Position numbers and translations under genes: made by a program. Under the pieces are notes generated by a model. The model was given only the letters and a program-made list of their open reading frames with translations. It was not told where the DNA came from and did not search any database. A stretch of 64,000 bases of DNA, from contig CM041084.1 of NCBI GenBank assembly GCA_023079485.1, positions 14,320,609-14,384,608 of the forward strand. Reading direction: 5' to 3'. The DNA is from Archilochus colubris (Eukaryota > Chordata > Aves > Apodiformes > Trochilidae). Shown here piece after piece: positions 47,207-61,466 of this stretch (position 1 is its first letter; each line of letters begins with the position of its first letter).

Positions 47207-50200
47207 AAAACCCTGTATCCTTGATTTTAAAAAATAGTTTTACAATATTTATTACAAGCCTGCAACCAGTTATGATCCTTAATAATTAATTGTACTTTTA
47301 TCAGTGAAATTTGATATAAAATGTTCTATACTGAATGCAATGCAGTAAAACGTTATTTCCTTTTCTCATAAAACATTGAATTTTCAGGTTAAAATTTGTA
47401 TCAAAATATAAATATGTAAATAGAGATTTTCATTATTGTGACAGCCTTTAAAAACAGTCAAATACATATTGTGTTGGAATTATTGAAAACCTGTGTAGAG
47501 ACCTGGTTTGTATCCAAAGTCAGTTAATCTCTTTCCAAAACGCATTATAAATAAGAATTGATTTGGTAACATTTTATAATTCTATTATCAAGAAAGCCAG
47601 GTCTAAACGTACCATTTTAACTTGATTTGCCATTTCTCATTATCATTTTACTATTTATTTTGTCCCATTTTTCAATTGAATGACTTAAGTATTGCCCTTG
47701 AGATGCTCCTATTTATAGCATATCTTAGAATTTATTAGGTTCACAAAAATTCAGTCGATGATGTTGACCTTTACAAGAAAGAATCACTCAGACTCCTTAA
47801 TTCCATTTCACTGCATTGCAGTAGTAGCTATCTTTCTCCATTTTATCTAATTTTTATTTATTAATTTCACTATTCTAAGGCTACCTCAAAGTCGCAGACA
47901 TTTTCAAGCATCAGTTTTTCACAGTTTCTTTATTAAATGCAAATTTTCTCCTTTTGTAGCTTTTCTTTTCATTGAAACCTTAGGATAACACACAAAATAT
48001 CTAAGAAAGAAAAAGCTATGTAATGAGCTCCCATTGTAAGGTATATTCTTAAAGACAGGGAAGCCTTACCTTCCACGAAAGCATGGCCAAATCTGAAAAA
48101 GGATAAGAAACAAATTGAGAGTGACCATCTGGGACACCTTCCAGTTATTTGGTTTATCTACTTCAAAATTAGTAGAAAGACCAAGACACTAGAAATACCA
48201 GCATATGATGAAAAAAAATATCATGCAAATCTGAATTAACTTAGTAGATTATGAAGAGGTTAAATAAAATGTCAGCACAGGGAGGAACATCCATCACCAA
48301 AAAACTTCAGCATACCAGGTAGACAGTGTGACTACTGATTCACAGAAAAGAAGGTGATGGCAGGTTAATTAACCACACTTCTTGTACCAGTAGAAAGTTC
48401 ACAAAATGAGCAGAGATTCAGAATAGTAGTTAAAGCTGCTACATTTTTACTTTGAAAGCCAGAATTGGCATGGATTTTGTTTGTAGTTGCTGTCACCAAC
48501 TGCTGACCATTTCATTCCCAAGTTCAAGACTATGTGCCCAGTGAGCAATGCCTCAACACAGAGGAGCATTTGATAACTCAAGGGACATTAAGGAATGGAC
48601 AGCCCAGACAGAGTCACAGTATTCACTCAACCAGAGCCAAATTAAAAGCTCCAGTGCAGTGACATAATGTGCAGAAGAGGCAGGTATTTACCATGGTCAT
48701 AAGGAGACCCTGCCACAGAGGAGGGTCATTTCATAGTTCCAGTCTTTCCTCTGACTTTCTTATGATTAGGAAAGAAGCAGCAAAACAGCTTCTTCTTTGC
48801 AAACATTACATCCTCTCTGTCTTGCAGGGCATATACCCAGAGACACCCCATAATCTTGGCTCCTAAGAAAGCCATTGGGGTAAGTGAGCATCCCAGCCCT
48901 GCTTAGGTACCATGGCACAAATGAAATGATGTCCAGATCCAGACTCTGGAAAACTCTCTTCCTCTCCAGTTTAGATAGTGAAATCTACCAGTTCACAGCA
49001 TGCATTAGCAGACAAATGGATGCTACCTTATAGACTATGGGGGGATTCATAACCATGTCTTCATTTTGTGGTACTCTGGGAGAAATCCAGCAATTTTAAT
49101 AATCAAAATTCAAGTACCCAGTATCTACCTGGTAATACTGAATCCGTTTATTCCCATACATGAAAGGGATAAAAGATAAAGAACATTTCATTTTGTAATA
49201 AATGGATTTAAAGAGATTTGCAGTAATGGAACTGAAATAGAAAAATACAGGGCTAGAATATATCATTCAAAGTTATACCTATCAATCAAGATTTCCCCAG
49301 TTCCTTGTGCACAGGAGCTAGCTTGTGAGGCTGGGCTATTTACCTTCCCACCCTAAGGGCAAGGGCTTTCCAGGAAGGACACCACCTCAGCTTTGCTTAG
49401 AGATGGCCGTCCCTGCCTGTCACATTTGCCATGCTAGAAAATCTGCTTTTCTATCAGAGTTTGCCACTTCATTTTCTGTGACAAGTCACATGGCAATGTG
49501 AAAAAGCACATTATTATCCTTTCCATTCTTCCTTGATGTTTCCATTGGATCCCTGTGCTACCTTTCCCATGAGGGGTGCTTCTAGGGGAGGTGAAAAGGA
49601 TAGGAGGGTGAAATTTATCATTTCATAGACAAAAGTCTCTGGAGTATGCTATTTATGGGACACATCTACCTTCTCACTGACCTTGCCTCCTATGCACGTT
49701 CATACATCCATTAGAATTTATTAACTATGAATACATTAGGCTCACATTGCATAACAATGTGTCTGGAAAACGTATTTTAATAAAATATCTTAGCAGCATG
49801 TCCAGATAATGCTTGTAATGTCCCCATATGTCTCACTACACAGACCACACAACTTAGTATGTCCTGGTAATGTGACCTGCAATAGGTACTATGAGCTGAA
49901 TTCATTACCATTTGAGATAGGACAAAAAGGCAAGCTACAATTAAGAGTTTCCAGTTTTCTAACTCTTCTATTTGCTACTTAAGAGCATAATATTTTAATT
50001 AAGGGGTTTATTTCCCATTATGCAAATAATTTTGAAGCAACTTTCCTCCTGGTTGCCTAAGCAGGTTCATTACAATGCAATGCAATTTACCCAGCTGGAC
50101 AGGTCTGCAGGTGGCCAGAAACCCATTAGAGAGGTATCTACCTACTACAGGGGAAACTAATATTCAGGAGACAGGAAATCTCACAGGGACTTCGATTTTG

Positions 50201-52255
50201 CCAGGCATTAACACAGCTGACTGGGTAGCAGGTGGCTGGAAGCATAAATTTCCCTGTAACTTATTTATTAGGGCTCCCTTGCCTCCCCTCTTCTAGAATT
50301 ATAACGTGCTCTTGGCATTGATAAACCCCAGCAAGGGCACACTGTATAGACACAAGTAGCAAAGTCTGGATAAATATTTTTTATCTATTTGACCTGAACT
50401 GTTTGAGCTAAACTGGATGGTCCTTTTTGGTGGATTTTTTTTTCCTGAGGAGAAAATTCAGTATTCGTATGATGCAAAACTCCTCACTTATAATAATTTA
50501 TAACTGCCTGTCTTCCTCAACAGAACAAGAGTCAAAGAGGAATTACATTCTTCTGTCACATCTCCAAACCTCCTTTCAGCCAATTCTCTTCTTGGAAAGC
50601 CCTCCATCAGCTTTTTTTCCTACACCATAATCTTTTTTTCCTCTGTGGCTTTTTCCCTCTCTATGTTTCCATGATGTTTTCTCTTTCACTAAAGCCCCAG
50701 CCCCCATGCTCATTCCTCATTCCTGTGAAAATTATTTGAGCCACAAAGTTGTGGTTTTGCTATGCCTGTGTACTGTTTATATGTTTCAGCTACCTGGTGT
50801 CCCAAAGGAGCTCATCTGTAGTTTACACTTCCCTGGGAGAAAAGCTCATTGCCATGCTCACCAGCTCTGAAGAGGTTTACTTCTGTGTAAAACAAGAATA
50901 TAGAAAAGAACGTTTTTTGTTCATTCTGTAAAGCAAAGCATAGAAAACACTCTCATGAGTGCTTTGGGTCTAGTTATTCAAATTCCCTAGAATATTCTGA
51001 AAATTTCAGCAATAATTCACAAATACCAAGGCCAGTGTGATTGTGCCGCATCACAGAGTAGCTTTCGAATGAGCACTCACAACACCCCCAGCTCCACAGC
51101 ACACTCACCAGAGCAAAGCAGAAACATTACATTTAGAGATTTTTTTCACAGTTCATTCAGGACTGCCTGATAGTCCCTCTCCAGCTCTGTGACCACACAG
51201 GTCACACGTGGATGGCTGTGGATTTGTGTGGGACATGATGGGCTGATCAGGAGAGCCTCAGACTGCCAGGATCCCTGCCAGCTAACACAGAGCCTCCTCT
51301 CTCCATGTGCCACACTGCCTGACACACCACGACCTTACAGACTACAGAAAGAGGTCTTGGAGCAGCCTGGAGATATATGGGGAGCTGTGATATCCATCTT
51401 GTGGATGGCTATGGAAAATGGATTGCCTTATGTAAATGAAAGAAATATTTCTCCCTGCCCACTCCCTGGTAACGCCCCCACATCTTTTCCTGGAACCCAG
51501 TCTCCGAGTAAGTAACAGCTCCAGAAAGATGATGTAGTTTCTCTAAGTGGTTTGGAGAATGGAAGTAGGTCTTATGTCTGCTTATAAGAAATTTAATTAA
51601 TAAGTAAACATACATAAATATTCTGAATAAAACAGGAGCAAGAAACGCATGCATTTCAGCCACTTAGAATAAGAAAACACAAGAATGTATTTATTTTTCC
51701 AGTCTTCCTGTGAAGTATATGGGAAGGCTGAATAAATCTTCTTTGACCTGGTTAAGCCATACACTGTGTTTTCCTGTTAAAATATTCACATTCAATTAAA
51801 TATCCACAGGCAGGCAGGCAGACAGCAGTAGAGACCCATAGAGATGTACAGGGAGCCTGCCAGAGAAAGAGACTCCTTCTCCTCACAGTACAAATTGCAA
51901 AAATCTCTAAAGCAGTCAATGTAAATTTAATCTGATGAAAACTGGCTTCACCTTATTGTCATTTCCTTTGTCCTTTCTTCCAAAACATTCCAACTTTTCT
52001 CTGTTAAGTCTGGTACACAGAAAACAAGTCATCAGTTATTTTTCTTTTCCTCAGCCCTTTAGTACCACACACTGTTGCTAGACAAATCCTGCAGGCATTA
52101 TTCTCACACATCTCACTCAACAACAAATATACAATCATTCACATTACGCATTCAGACACTGTGGAAATAAGAGGCTAGATGAATAGAAAGACATCTTTTA
52201 AAGCCACTTAAAACACAATTAGAAAAGGAAATGCTTTGAGCTGTGTTTTCCCTTT

Positions 52256-52280
52256 AAAAAAAACAACAACAACAACAAAA
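52256..52280. repeat. (AAC)n microsatellite
   Basis: AAC units follow an A-rich start (ACAACAACAACAACAAAA). It is a simple repeat of the kind that can vary in length. Confidence 0.85.
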
Positions 52281-55200
52281 GCAAAACAATGCACAGTCTC
52301 TTCAGCACCTTCAGTTCTTCGCTTTGTTTCCACCTGGAAGAGAAAAGGGCCATTTTGCAGCCTTTTGACCTCAATAAAAATATCTACATCAACCTTGGGA
52401 ACTCCTGTTTTGAGCACCAAAATATTGTTTTCATGGCTTTGTTGTGTAAATGAGCCCCATTTCTCCTAAGGAATACATGGGGCAAAGAAGTGGCTCCAAT
52501 GTCTGTGGAGACCTGACCTCAGCTTGTATAACAGGGTTCAGCTGTAAGGGGTCACCACGGTATGACTAGGGGCAGCCCTGGGCTCGTTATTTCTTGGCAT
52601 GTTGGGACTGCCCAATGCAGATGTTTCCTTTGCTCAAAACACACCTTGGGGGAGAACAACTTCTGGGGACCACATTGTGTTCAGAGCCAGAGACCAGGTG
52701 TGCTTCCTTCTGAGAGTCACTGGGCACAACATACAGTCGGGACTGATGGCACATCCAAAGTCTTTCTTTTGCTCCTTCCCCCACCATGCTTTGTGCTTCC
52801 CATGGTGGCTCTGCACAGGTAGGAGAGAGGGAAAGCACTGCCTCACTCAGTCTGTTCTGGAGACTTATGGTAAAAGCACAAGCCTGGGAAGTGGTAGATA
52901 TTTTTAACAAAATACTTCAAAGCAGTGTCCTGAGCAGCTCCAAGGTAAGCAAATGTCATCAAATCCTCAGCAACTGGGCAGCTACCCTCAAAACCACAAT
53001 TATGTACTTAATTCCAAATCATCAAGACACCAAATCCAAATGGAGACAAGTGTCAGGCATGTCTTTACATCAGATAACATCCTCAGGGGTAGTTTGATGT
53101 TCATTCCACATGCAGGGGCCTCACGTCAACCTACTTAAGTTACAAGCTCCCTATTTAAACAATGGAAAAAGCATTTAATTCACATACTGTACATCAGCCT
53201 GCAGGGCTACTCTTTCTCTGGAGTGACTGCAGAAGTCTGTGCACCTAATTTCAGCAGTCTAAATTATCCCCCCCAAGACTAAACACTCCCTCACAAGGTT
53301 TTTCACCACCTAAATAATGTGATCAGAACCTGGGCTAATACCACCTAAAAGTCTCTGTAGCTGATTTGTTAAAAAAAATGTATTCAGCTGCATTATCTGG
53401 CAGGAAAAACAGCTTTGCTTGTGATACTGACCCTTTGTGGAGCTAGGTTGTTGCAAGCTATACATTTTACTTCATTCTCTGGTATGTTTTGCCTTAATTT
53501 TTCTACAGTCTTCGCATTGCTTTTCCCCCCTTTGCATTTAGGCAAAAGTATTGTTTACTATCTCATTAAGCTCAACTGGTAACAATCACAAGCTCCATTA
53601 GACAACACTGACAATATATGGCTTTAATTATTTTTTCATAGAAAACCCACAGTGGAGCAGAGTAACAGAGTAGCTGTGACATCTTGCTATATATTCTTAT
53701 GTGGAATTATGTAGAGTGGAAACAGGGTTTGGGGAGGGCTGATGGAGGCAAAAAGCAGAACCATTCCTTGGTTGTTTTTTAAGGAGAATCTTGGTGAAAT
53801 ATTTCTATATGCCACATATGCTAAAAGCACTTCAATCTTTATTTTCATCTGGCCAGAAGTATACATTCAGCATGAATTAAAATCTGTATCAGATCATTAG
53901 TTACTTTTTGAAACTATTATTTTTGTTAAATCTTTTAAGCGGTTTGAGCTGATAGATTTCCGTAACACTTAATTTGTAAGCCATATTCTGCTATTCCTGT
54001 ATTTGCTGTTTAGCCTATCCTATGGCACATTAAGAAGTCCTGCCATCTGGCAGAATAATCAGAGCCTTCCAAAGTAGAATGTAATTTCTTGATTTGTTTC
54101 CTTGGCAAAGCATTTGTCCCAAAATATGAATTCTCCTTACAAGCTAGAAAATATTTCCGAAGATATTTCGAGCCAGAAAAACTTTGGTACAAAGTGTCTC
54201 TTTTTACCAACTCTTATGGATTCTAAAAGCAGGGGAAAATAGGCCTCAGCATCCTTAATGTTCTTGGCTTTCACTTCTTCAAGGCTTTTCTGCTGAAACA
54301 TTCAGTATTGTTGATATGAGAATTTTTGTGCTGGCAAGTCAGTTTTCCTCTTTTGAGGGATCATAAAATAGTGTTATACATTGAGAGGATCTTTATTCGT
54401 ATCCTACACAGAAGAGCTTATTCCACTGGCAAGCTTGTTGAGGTCTAAATCTTGGCCTCTCTTTTCCATCTCCAACATATTTGCCATTACTTCATCTCCA
54501 AAGAACTTTATTTTTTTTCCCTCCAATCCCCTAAATATATTTAAAGAAAAGAATTGAATCCTCCAGTAAGTCAATCTAAGGGCATATGTGCAACCTGTAA
54601 ATGTCCTCCAGAGAATCCAGCAGGGCCTGCATTAAGTCTCCTGGTAGGACAAGGACAGATGCATTCCATTTTCCTACAGGCAAGAGGCTGCTGCCCATGG
54701 AGGCACAGGGAAGCTTTGCAGAGGTCTGTGTAAGGTCAGGTGGAAAGCTCTTTACTCCTTCAGCTTCCTCACAATTTCCTGATATTTTTTCAGACTACCT
54801 GGCTTGGTCCTGTGAATAGGCATGACACCACTGAGTTTCTGGCAACTTAGCAAGGACTTCAGACCCATTGTTTCCATTCCAGACTCCACTTCCTTAAAAC
54901 AAATAGTTGGTAAGCACCGATGTATAAATATGAACAGAACTCCAGAAATTTCCAAAATTGCAATTCAATTGTTCTACTGTGATATCTGGTTCTCAGAGGC
55001 CCTTAGCCCTTGCCAGTGAAATCCTGATGCTGAGGAACAGATAAGTTAATTACCTTGAAATAGAAAATTCAGCCTCAGTGTTACCTAGCAATATGTACAT
55101 GAAAAGCATTATGTTTTAAAAGCCATTTGAAAGCATGGGAAGGATGCCAGCTATTAAAATATTGTCATAGTTCTGATTTTTCTTTAGCTCCCCTGATAAG

Positions 55201-57188
55201 TACTTAGAAATGAGACCAGCCTTCCAAGAAGGAAAGACAGATGGAACCAAGACATCTCCTTTGATATATCCTGAAAACTTTCAAAGTAAAGAGTTGTACT
55301 TGGGTTCAGTTTGGGCATGTGGGTGCCCTCACTTTATCCAGGGGAACAAGCACCTTCATTCACTCTGCTGCCTGGAGGAAGCAGGTTCCTACTGAATCAA
55401 ATGAATGAGAGCCAGATTTGTATCAAGGAGGTTTGTCAGCATTTCTCTGATATGCCTGCAAGATTGCCATAGAGATGCTGTATATACTCTGGATTTCTGC
55501 CTCCTGGTTCCCACTGCAAAGGGTCAATTTTAGGGAACAGGGAATCCAGATAACAGTGATAATAGTTGAAGAATTCACTTGCAAGCCCAAATTTCTTTTT
55601 CACAATAATTTCATAACTACCTGTCTGCTTCAAGCCTGTTGCATCTTTCCAAATTAATCCTTTCTTTCAAACACCTCTTTGCTGCAAATTCCACCATCCC
55701 AGCAGGGTGACTGCTGATGGGCAGAGGGCACCAGCTGTCATCTCAGCTTACGTGCTTTATTTTCTGGTTGGTTGTCTATCCTTTACTGTGTCCCACCACT
55801 GCTTCTGCAGTCCAGTTCTGCAGATTTTGTGGCAGGGCCTGTAATTTCAAACTGGGACTGCTATGATGGAGTCTTGTTCCAAGATGGATGCTGCTAAGCT
55901 CTAAAATAACAAAAATAAATAAATGAGAATCTGGGCAGCTTTTGTCCTGCTTCACATTACAGCACTCAGATGTTTGTCATATGGTTTCTTCTATGTATAT
56001 TTGTTCCAGAGAGAAACTTCCTTCTCACGCAAATGTAACTGGCCACTATAACTCATCCTGAGAGTTTTAGTGCTCTTTTTCATAGAAATGTTCTCTGTTT
56101 TAACATCCTGCATTCCCTTATGTGGATGCATCTTCAGAGCATCTTCCTATCCTGTCCCTCTCTTCGAAGTGATGACAAAACTCATCTGCTCAACCCTCTC
56201 AGCATTCTGCCTTCCACCCCTGCTAATAATCCTCTAGATGCTGCTTTAAAGAATCTGCTCATCTGAGCTGAAAACCAATGTTTGTACTGAAACACAGAAG
56301 TAGCTCATTAAATTTTTCTTAGATAAATTGTTTAGACTAAATAATTCTCTCCTTTCCTCCCCTTGTATCGCCAGCCTATTGTTCATAGCCAGCACTCCAG
56401 GCTGTGTGTGATGAAAATGCTGATGTGTTTCCTGAGTTACAGACCCAAGCTTTATCTCATCTTTCATTTAGGAAACTGGCTGCTTTTATCATTTTATGCT
56501 GCTGCGTGCAATGTTTATTTTTTCCCCATTATTAACATTGTATAGGAGGATGTGCCCAGCCCCATCAGCTGTTAGTTGCATTGTGCATACCATACACACA
56601 CAGAAAGGCAAACTTAGTGTAACAGTTTGGGGAAATCTACATACATAGTTCACAAAGTCCCTTTGATGTCAGAGACAGTCTCTAGTTAACAGTGTTAGTG
56701 TACAGCTATGTCCTTCACACACTACCATGACTGCAGTTTGCTGGTGTTTTCTCAGTATTTTACTTCCCCATTAAAATCAAAAGCCACAGAATGTGGCAAG
56801 GAAACTCCTGCCCTTGGCACAGAGCAGATGATGATCTCCTATTCACTTGGAGTGCTCTTAGAAAGAAATAACTCCTCCTTAAGTTTTACACTGTTTGAAT
56901 TCCAGGGGAGGAATTATGAAGCAGTGACTCACCCGATGGATCATGAAAGCAGCAAAGGTGACTGGGGGTTACCCATGAATCTTTCACTAGCTATTCTGGT
57001 CAATAACAAACTAATTGGAAAAGTCAGAGACATAGTCCATGATTTAGAGAAGTTATGTTTAAGAGAAAAAGAATCCTGAATTTCCAATAAGATTTTGATT
57101 TAAATCCAAAGAATGCATAACTGGTTAGGAAAAGGAGGGAGATTCTTATTATTTTGTCTACAAGATACCTCCTGGGCTAGTTCAAGTT

Positions 57189-57209
57189 AATTGATTTTTT
57201 TAATCAATT
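57189..57209. repeat. Short inverted repeat with T loop
   Basis: AATTGATT (57189-57196) and AATCAATT (57202-57209) are perfect inverted copies around a TTTTT loop. The arms are AT-rich and could be coincidental. Confidence 0.6.
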
Positions 57210-58422
57210 TTTGCAAAGCCTTTTTGCTTTAACTACTGAAAGAGGTAAGTACAAGGAGAAAAAGGTACTACAATATTAGAAAGATGATCAGCAAAGCTTG
57301 CAAGGACCAATAAAAACTGAGTGATTTTATTATTTTAATACTAATAAGTGTTCTAATTTTTTTACCCTGAACCTTACGCACAACCACAGGATATCCACAG
57401 AATGAGAGACTAGTTCAGCCTTTTTTCTACATTGCTTATCTACATTTTCTTATGCTGACTTCCCTTTGGAAATAGTATCTCTCCTAGTAATTTACATTTA
57501 CCTAAAGTGGAGCAAAAGTGCCTGATAAAAATATGGCCTGTTGAAATTCAACTTGAACTAAGACTTTCTGCTCAGGTCTGCTTCCTTCCCTCCCCACACC
57601 CAGTAGTATTTTTTCTCTCTAATTCAAATATTTTCAGTTCCATTTAATGTTCCCTTTCTCAACACCTCCCTTCCTCATTAATGCACAGAACAATGTGTGG
57701 TTTCAAATGTTTGCCCTGTGGTCATCCACAAAACTCACATAAGCAATGCCAGAGCTAAATGACAATCTCCAAGGCTTATTGTCTAAGGCCCGGGCCATGT
57801 GGATTCAATTTTCTGCATTTTTACAGACTTTTCTTTATTACCTTGGTGAAGTTCAAGCCACTGTGGTGTTACTGCATTCCCTGCAAGCTTCTCATCTCTC
57901 CAGTCGTATTTTGTTTACACCATTTAAAATTAGCCTGTTACTAACTGTGACACCCATCTCAAGGTATTCAGTTTGGTTATTTTGGGATCAATAAAAACAG
58001 ACATACTGGAAGTGAGACATACTACACCAGAATAGTTTAGAAAGATAAAGCATGTAGACCATTTTTTCTCGTGAAGGCAGAGTCCCTGGATACCAGGTCC
58101 ATGAAACACCAAAACAGGGTCTGAACTACACTGAATCTATCTTGAGACTGAAGCTATATCCTGCTCTTCTGTTCTTCAAGTTCAGGGACTGCCACAGCAT
58201 TGATGTGATCCTTGTTATGCTCTAGTGCAGCCTATAGGTGATATTTAAAGTGTTTTAAACTGGTATTAAAACTGAAATCTCTCTCCCCTCCTGCTGTTGC
58301 CTTTCTTCCTTCTCTTCCCCCCGGTGCCACCGAGGTTTCACAGCCTCATATCCTGCAAGCGTTTTGCAGAGGAGGCTAAGTAAAGCCTGGGATGGTCTTA
58401 AAGCGCAGGATGTGGGATGTCG

Positions 58423-58488
58423 TTCCCGTGGGAACATTTGCAAACCTCCCCAGAAAGTCTGCTTCATGTGAGGAACACTAGATGGCAC
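58423..58488. promoter_or_regulatory. EBF-like palindrome next to a CTCF-like core
   Basis: TTCCCGTGGGAA (58423-58434) matches the EBF/Olf-1 dyad TCCCnnGGGA. It also contains CGTGGGAA, the RBPJ recognition octamer. Forty bases on, ACACTAGATGGCAC (58475-58488) matches the CTCF core CCASYAGRKGGCRS at 13 of 14 positions. The pair sits in a locally CpG-containing stretch (from about 58320). Motif-based only; occupancy is unknown. Confidence 0.35.
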
Positions 58489-61304
58489 ACAACTACCACT
58501 ATATTATTTCTTCTTTCTTTTTTTAATTAATGTTCAGAAATTTGTTTCAAAGCATCAGCCTGGAATGTGACTAAAGGACTGAGTGCAAAACATGAGCCCA
58601 ATTACACTATAAAAATCCAGTGCGATGATAACCTTTCCAATAAAACTTCACCCTGCTTCCTAAAACAGAATTATTATTTTTTTCTATTTATAACTCTGCC
58701 GAACTTGGCAGCTTCAGAAAGAACACAGACTTCATTTAGTGGCTTTTTGAGAAGCAGGAGAATACTGTCATTTCAGTGCAATACAAAATAATAGAGTGCC
58801 ACACAAAGTCAAGCCTGCCTGGCTCAGCAACATCTACAATTCAACAGACAGCTGCTGGGACAAGATTCAAATGGTATAACAACCTACCACATGGATTCTG
58901 TGAAAAGATCTGTGTTTCAGTGTTTAAGTAAAATCAAGTCCCCCTTCCACTCTTTTTATAAAAAGAAGTTGTTTTGTTTTTTTTTCTTGTCCTAAGAGAC
59001 CTAAAAACTCAGTGAAACACACACATTCTACTATTCCAAGTTCTTCCACCTTACTGTATCAATGCTTAATATGAGTCAGTGATAATTCTAAGGAAAAAAA
59101 CAAAGCAAAACAAAACAACACCCAATAACATTCTTTTGGTCAAAAGATTCCTCCACATTCTGTTCTTCATAAAAACACAGATTATAACAAGGAAAATTAT
59201 TTGCAGGACTTTTTGCACTTCATTTCCACACCACTGAAGCTATCAGTTCCTGGTGCCACTTTACAGGTTCATCACATCAACATAAAGTGGTGCAACTTCT
59301 CCCCATGGGTGAGGTTATGATTTAACTGTAAAGATGTGAACTTTCAACTTCCTGAGAACTGCTAGCAATTGGCATGGCTCCTTTGAAAAACAGAACCATG
59401 TCTGTGATTTCCTGATAGAGGCCCAATCCTAAACTCACCTAAGCAGAAAGTTGTAAACACCAACTTACTAGCAGAAGGGTGTAAATAGTTCCTTGCTTAT
59501 ATTAATAAAAAACTAGCTGATACAGGGGTGAAGAAGGGAGGCTTGACTCTGAATGATTCCTCTTAGGAGTGGGATAGAAATAGACCAAGTGGCCTTGTAG
59601 GCGGGGACTCACTTGAGAAAGCAGCCTCATGCCGTAGAGTGAAGATCAGTAGAAGGCACCCACCAGGTTTAGAGATGACTCAGCCAGGGAAAAAGGAACT
59701 TCAGTGTTAACCAGAGTCCTTGGCAGAGATGAGTGTTGGTTTTTTGGTTTTTTGGTTTTTTTACTTTCATTTCCTTTCATGTATTTTTGCATTTTGCATT
59801 TCATGTTACCTGTTTTCAACTGTGTAAGTAATGTTACTCGGTTTAAACTTACTCTCTTACTCTGTTTTTGCATCAAAAATAACTTCAGTGTAACTTGCTG
59901 AACCTTATGGAATTCTAGTCCCCTGGGTAAATTTAAAAAGCTAGGGTCCTGGACATCTCTCCCCTGCTTCTTCTCTTTGCCTCATACATTGATGCATTTT
60001 TCCACATAGCTGCAGGGACCAGGCTGAAATGGAAAAGTAGATACCTAAGGAGAATTTATGTCTGCAAGTATCATTAACCTAGAAAGTTCTCCAGCATTAG
60101 GAGAAAAACAGAGTGAGGGAGCCTAGATAAATTCATAGAATTTTTAGGAACACCTAATAATAACTACTACTATCTATTTTTCAGTTTTCAAATTCCTTTC
60201 TTACCAAACACTCCAGTCAGTTTAAGTAATGTCTGTTTCAAGGATGCTGTGGTAAGAAAACCGATGAAAATATTTTAGTACTATGTAACTCCACATTCCA
60301 TGTTACAGGAAATACAATTCCAAAAATACTATCACAAAGTTGTGAGTGTGTGTTGACAATCTGTTGTAACAGCTGCTTACAGTGAAAGGATGAAAAGGAA
60401 CTAAGTATAAGCAAACAGTTCTCCCATCTTTTGTAATAGTCATAATTTTTTATGTTACTTGGAACTGTAGTTGCAAATTCTGTTTGTTGCTGGAAATGAA
60501 TGGCACTTTTATTGGATTTGTTATATATCCAAAAGATTTCAGGCAAGATTCTAGCTAAAGTTAAGCCATTTACATATCCACTTCTGTATTTCTTTCACCT
60601 CTATACCAGGCTATGTATTCATCTCATGCAATCCTAAGTTCTTCAAAAACAGATTTTTAACATCATCACATGGGAACTTAATATTAGCAAATTAATGAAG
60701 TGTGATTGCAAGCTTCCTAACAGCACAGGAATGACTGAACATACCTGTCCCAAGCAAAAGGACAGGGGGCGAGAGGCAACCTCAGGGGCCAGGATCCTGT
60801 GCAGTTGTGTGCCAGCACAGTTCTATCCCTTTTAGAGCTACATTAGTACCTCCACATCATGTTCACCTGTTCCATGCAATTGTACTGGACTGACAGGATG
60901 TAACAAAGCATGTTTCTTTTACAAAGACACTGCGATCTAAGATGCCTACAAGTCTGTCAGAAAATGTCCTTGTGGTGCACCCCCATTTTTCATGTATAAA
61001 CACCTGAATTCTTTTTGCTACCGGTCTAGAGTAATTCTTGAAAATTGGTCTTAGGACCTTAGTAACATATTTAACAAAACTACGCAGATATATTATGCTA
61101 GTATTTTTGCTAGCATTTTATCAAAACATATCTTATGATTTTACTCTGTATTTTGTTCTATCTACTGTATAAGAAAAAGTAAAAACTGTGACTTGGTCAC
61201 AGTCCAGAGGAAACGAGCAGTTTGGAAATGGGAGCAGTGTCATCCAGGCTGTAAACTGGCACCAGGCTTCAGCCTGTAAATTGCAAACACTAAAAGAACA
61301 GGCA
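58489..61304. other. Intergenic, no gene recognised
   Basis: No coding or RNA gene was recognised. It contains a GGTTTTTT-type simple repeat at about 59739-59762 and several A- or T-rich runs. Confidence 0.65.
59739..59762. repeat. (GGTTTTTT)n short tandem repeat
   Basis: About three units of TTGGTTTTTTGGTTTTTT form a small tandem repeat. Confidence 0.8.
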
Positions 61305-61466
61305 AGGGCCGTGGTGGATTGCCCATCAGTTGAGGCTTTCAAGAGAGGAGTGAAAAGCTCTGTGAAAGATATGCTTTATTCAAACAAGCATTTATGCAAG
61401 GCTTGTGTTATGCAGGAGATAAACTAGATGATCTCAAGGATCCCTTATGGCTTTACAGTCTATGAA
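61305..61466 (+). mobile_element. Ancient CR1 LINE 3' end
   Basis: The segment follows the 3' end of an old amniote CR1 family in order: GTGGTGGATTGCCCATCA, GAGGCTTTCAAGAG, AAAGATATGCTTTATTCAAA, CTTGTGTTATGCAGGAGAT, AACTAGATGATCTCAAGGAT, and CCCTTATGG before ACAGTCTATGAAT. An open frame of 79 codons overlaps it, but this is relic sequence and not a gene. The left boundary is approximate, and the element may continue upstream to about 61190 in more diverged form. Confidence 0.8.

Larger units (their letters stand above)
47207..58400. other. Intergenic, no gene recognised
   Basis: This is a long AT-rich region. Minor features are an (AAC)n repeat at 52256-52280, a CAGG-rich repeat at about 51808-51826, and a short T-loop inverted repeat at 57189-57209. 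Open frames (for example 56708-57079, 123 codons) carry no recognisable domain and have no splice or homology support. Confidence 0.65.

Noticed and set aside
54040..54056. CTGCCATCTGGCAG palindrome-like CTCF candidate
   Set aside because: Two mismatches to the core in either orientation; not distinguishable from chance without a matrix score.
60130..60152. TTCATAGAATTTTTAGGAAC as a CR1 terminus
   Set aside because: Only the terminal word matches; the GGAAGGGACC-type sequence that should follow is absent.
61188..61427. 79-codon + strand open frame ending V-M-Q-E-I-N
   Set aside because: It overlaps the CR1 LINE 3' relic, so the frame is incidental.
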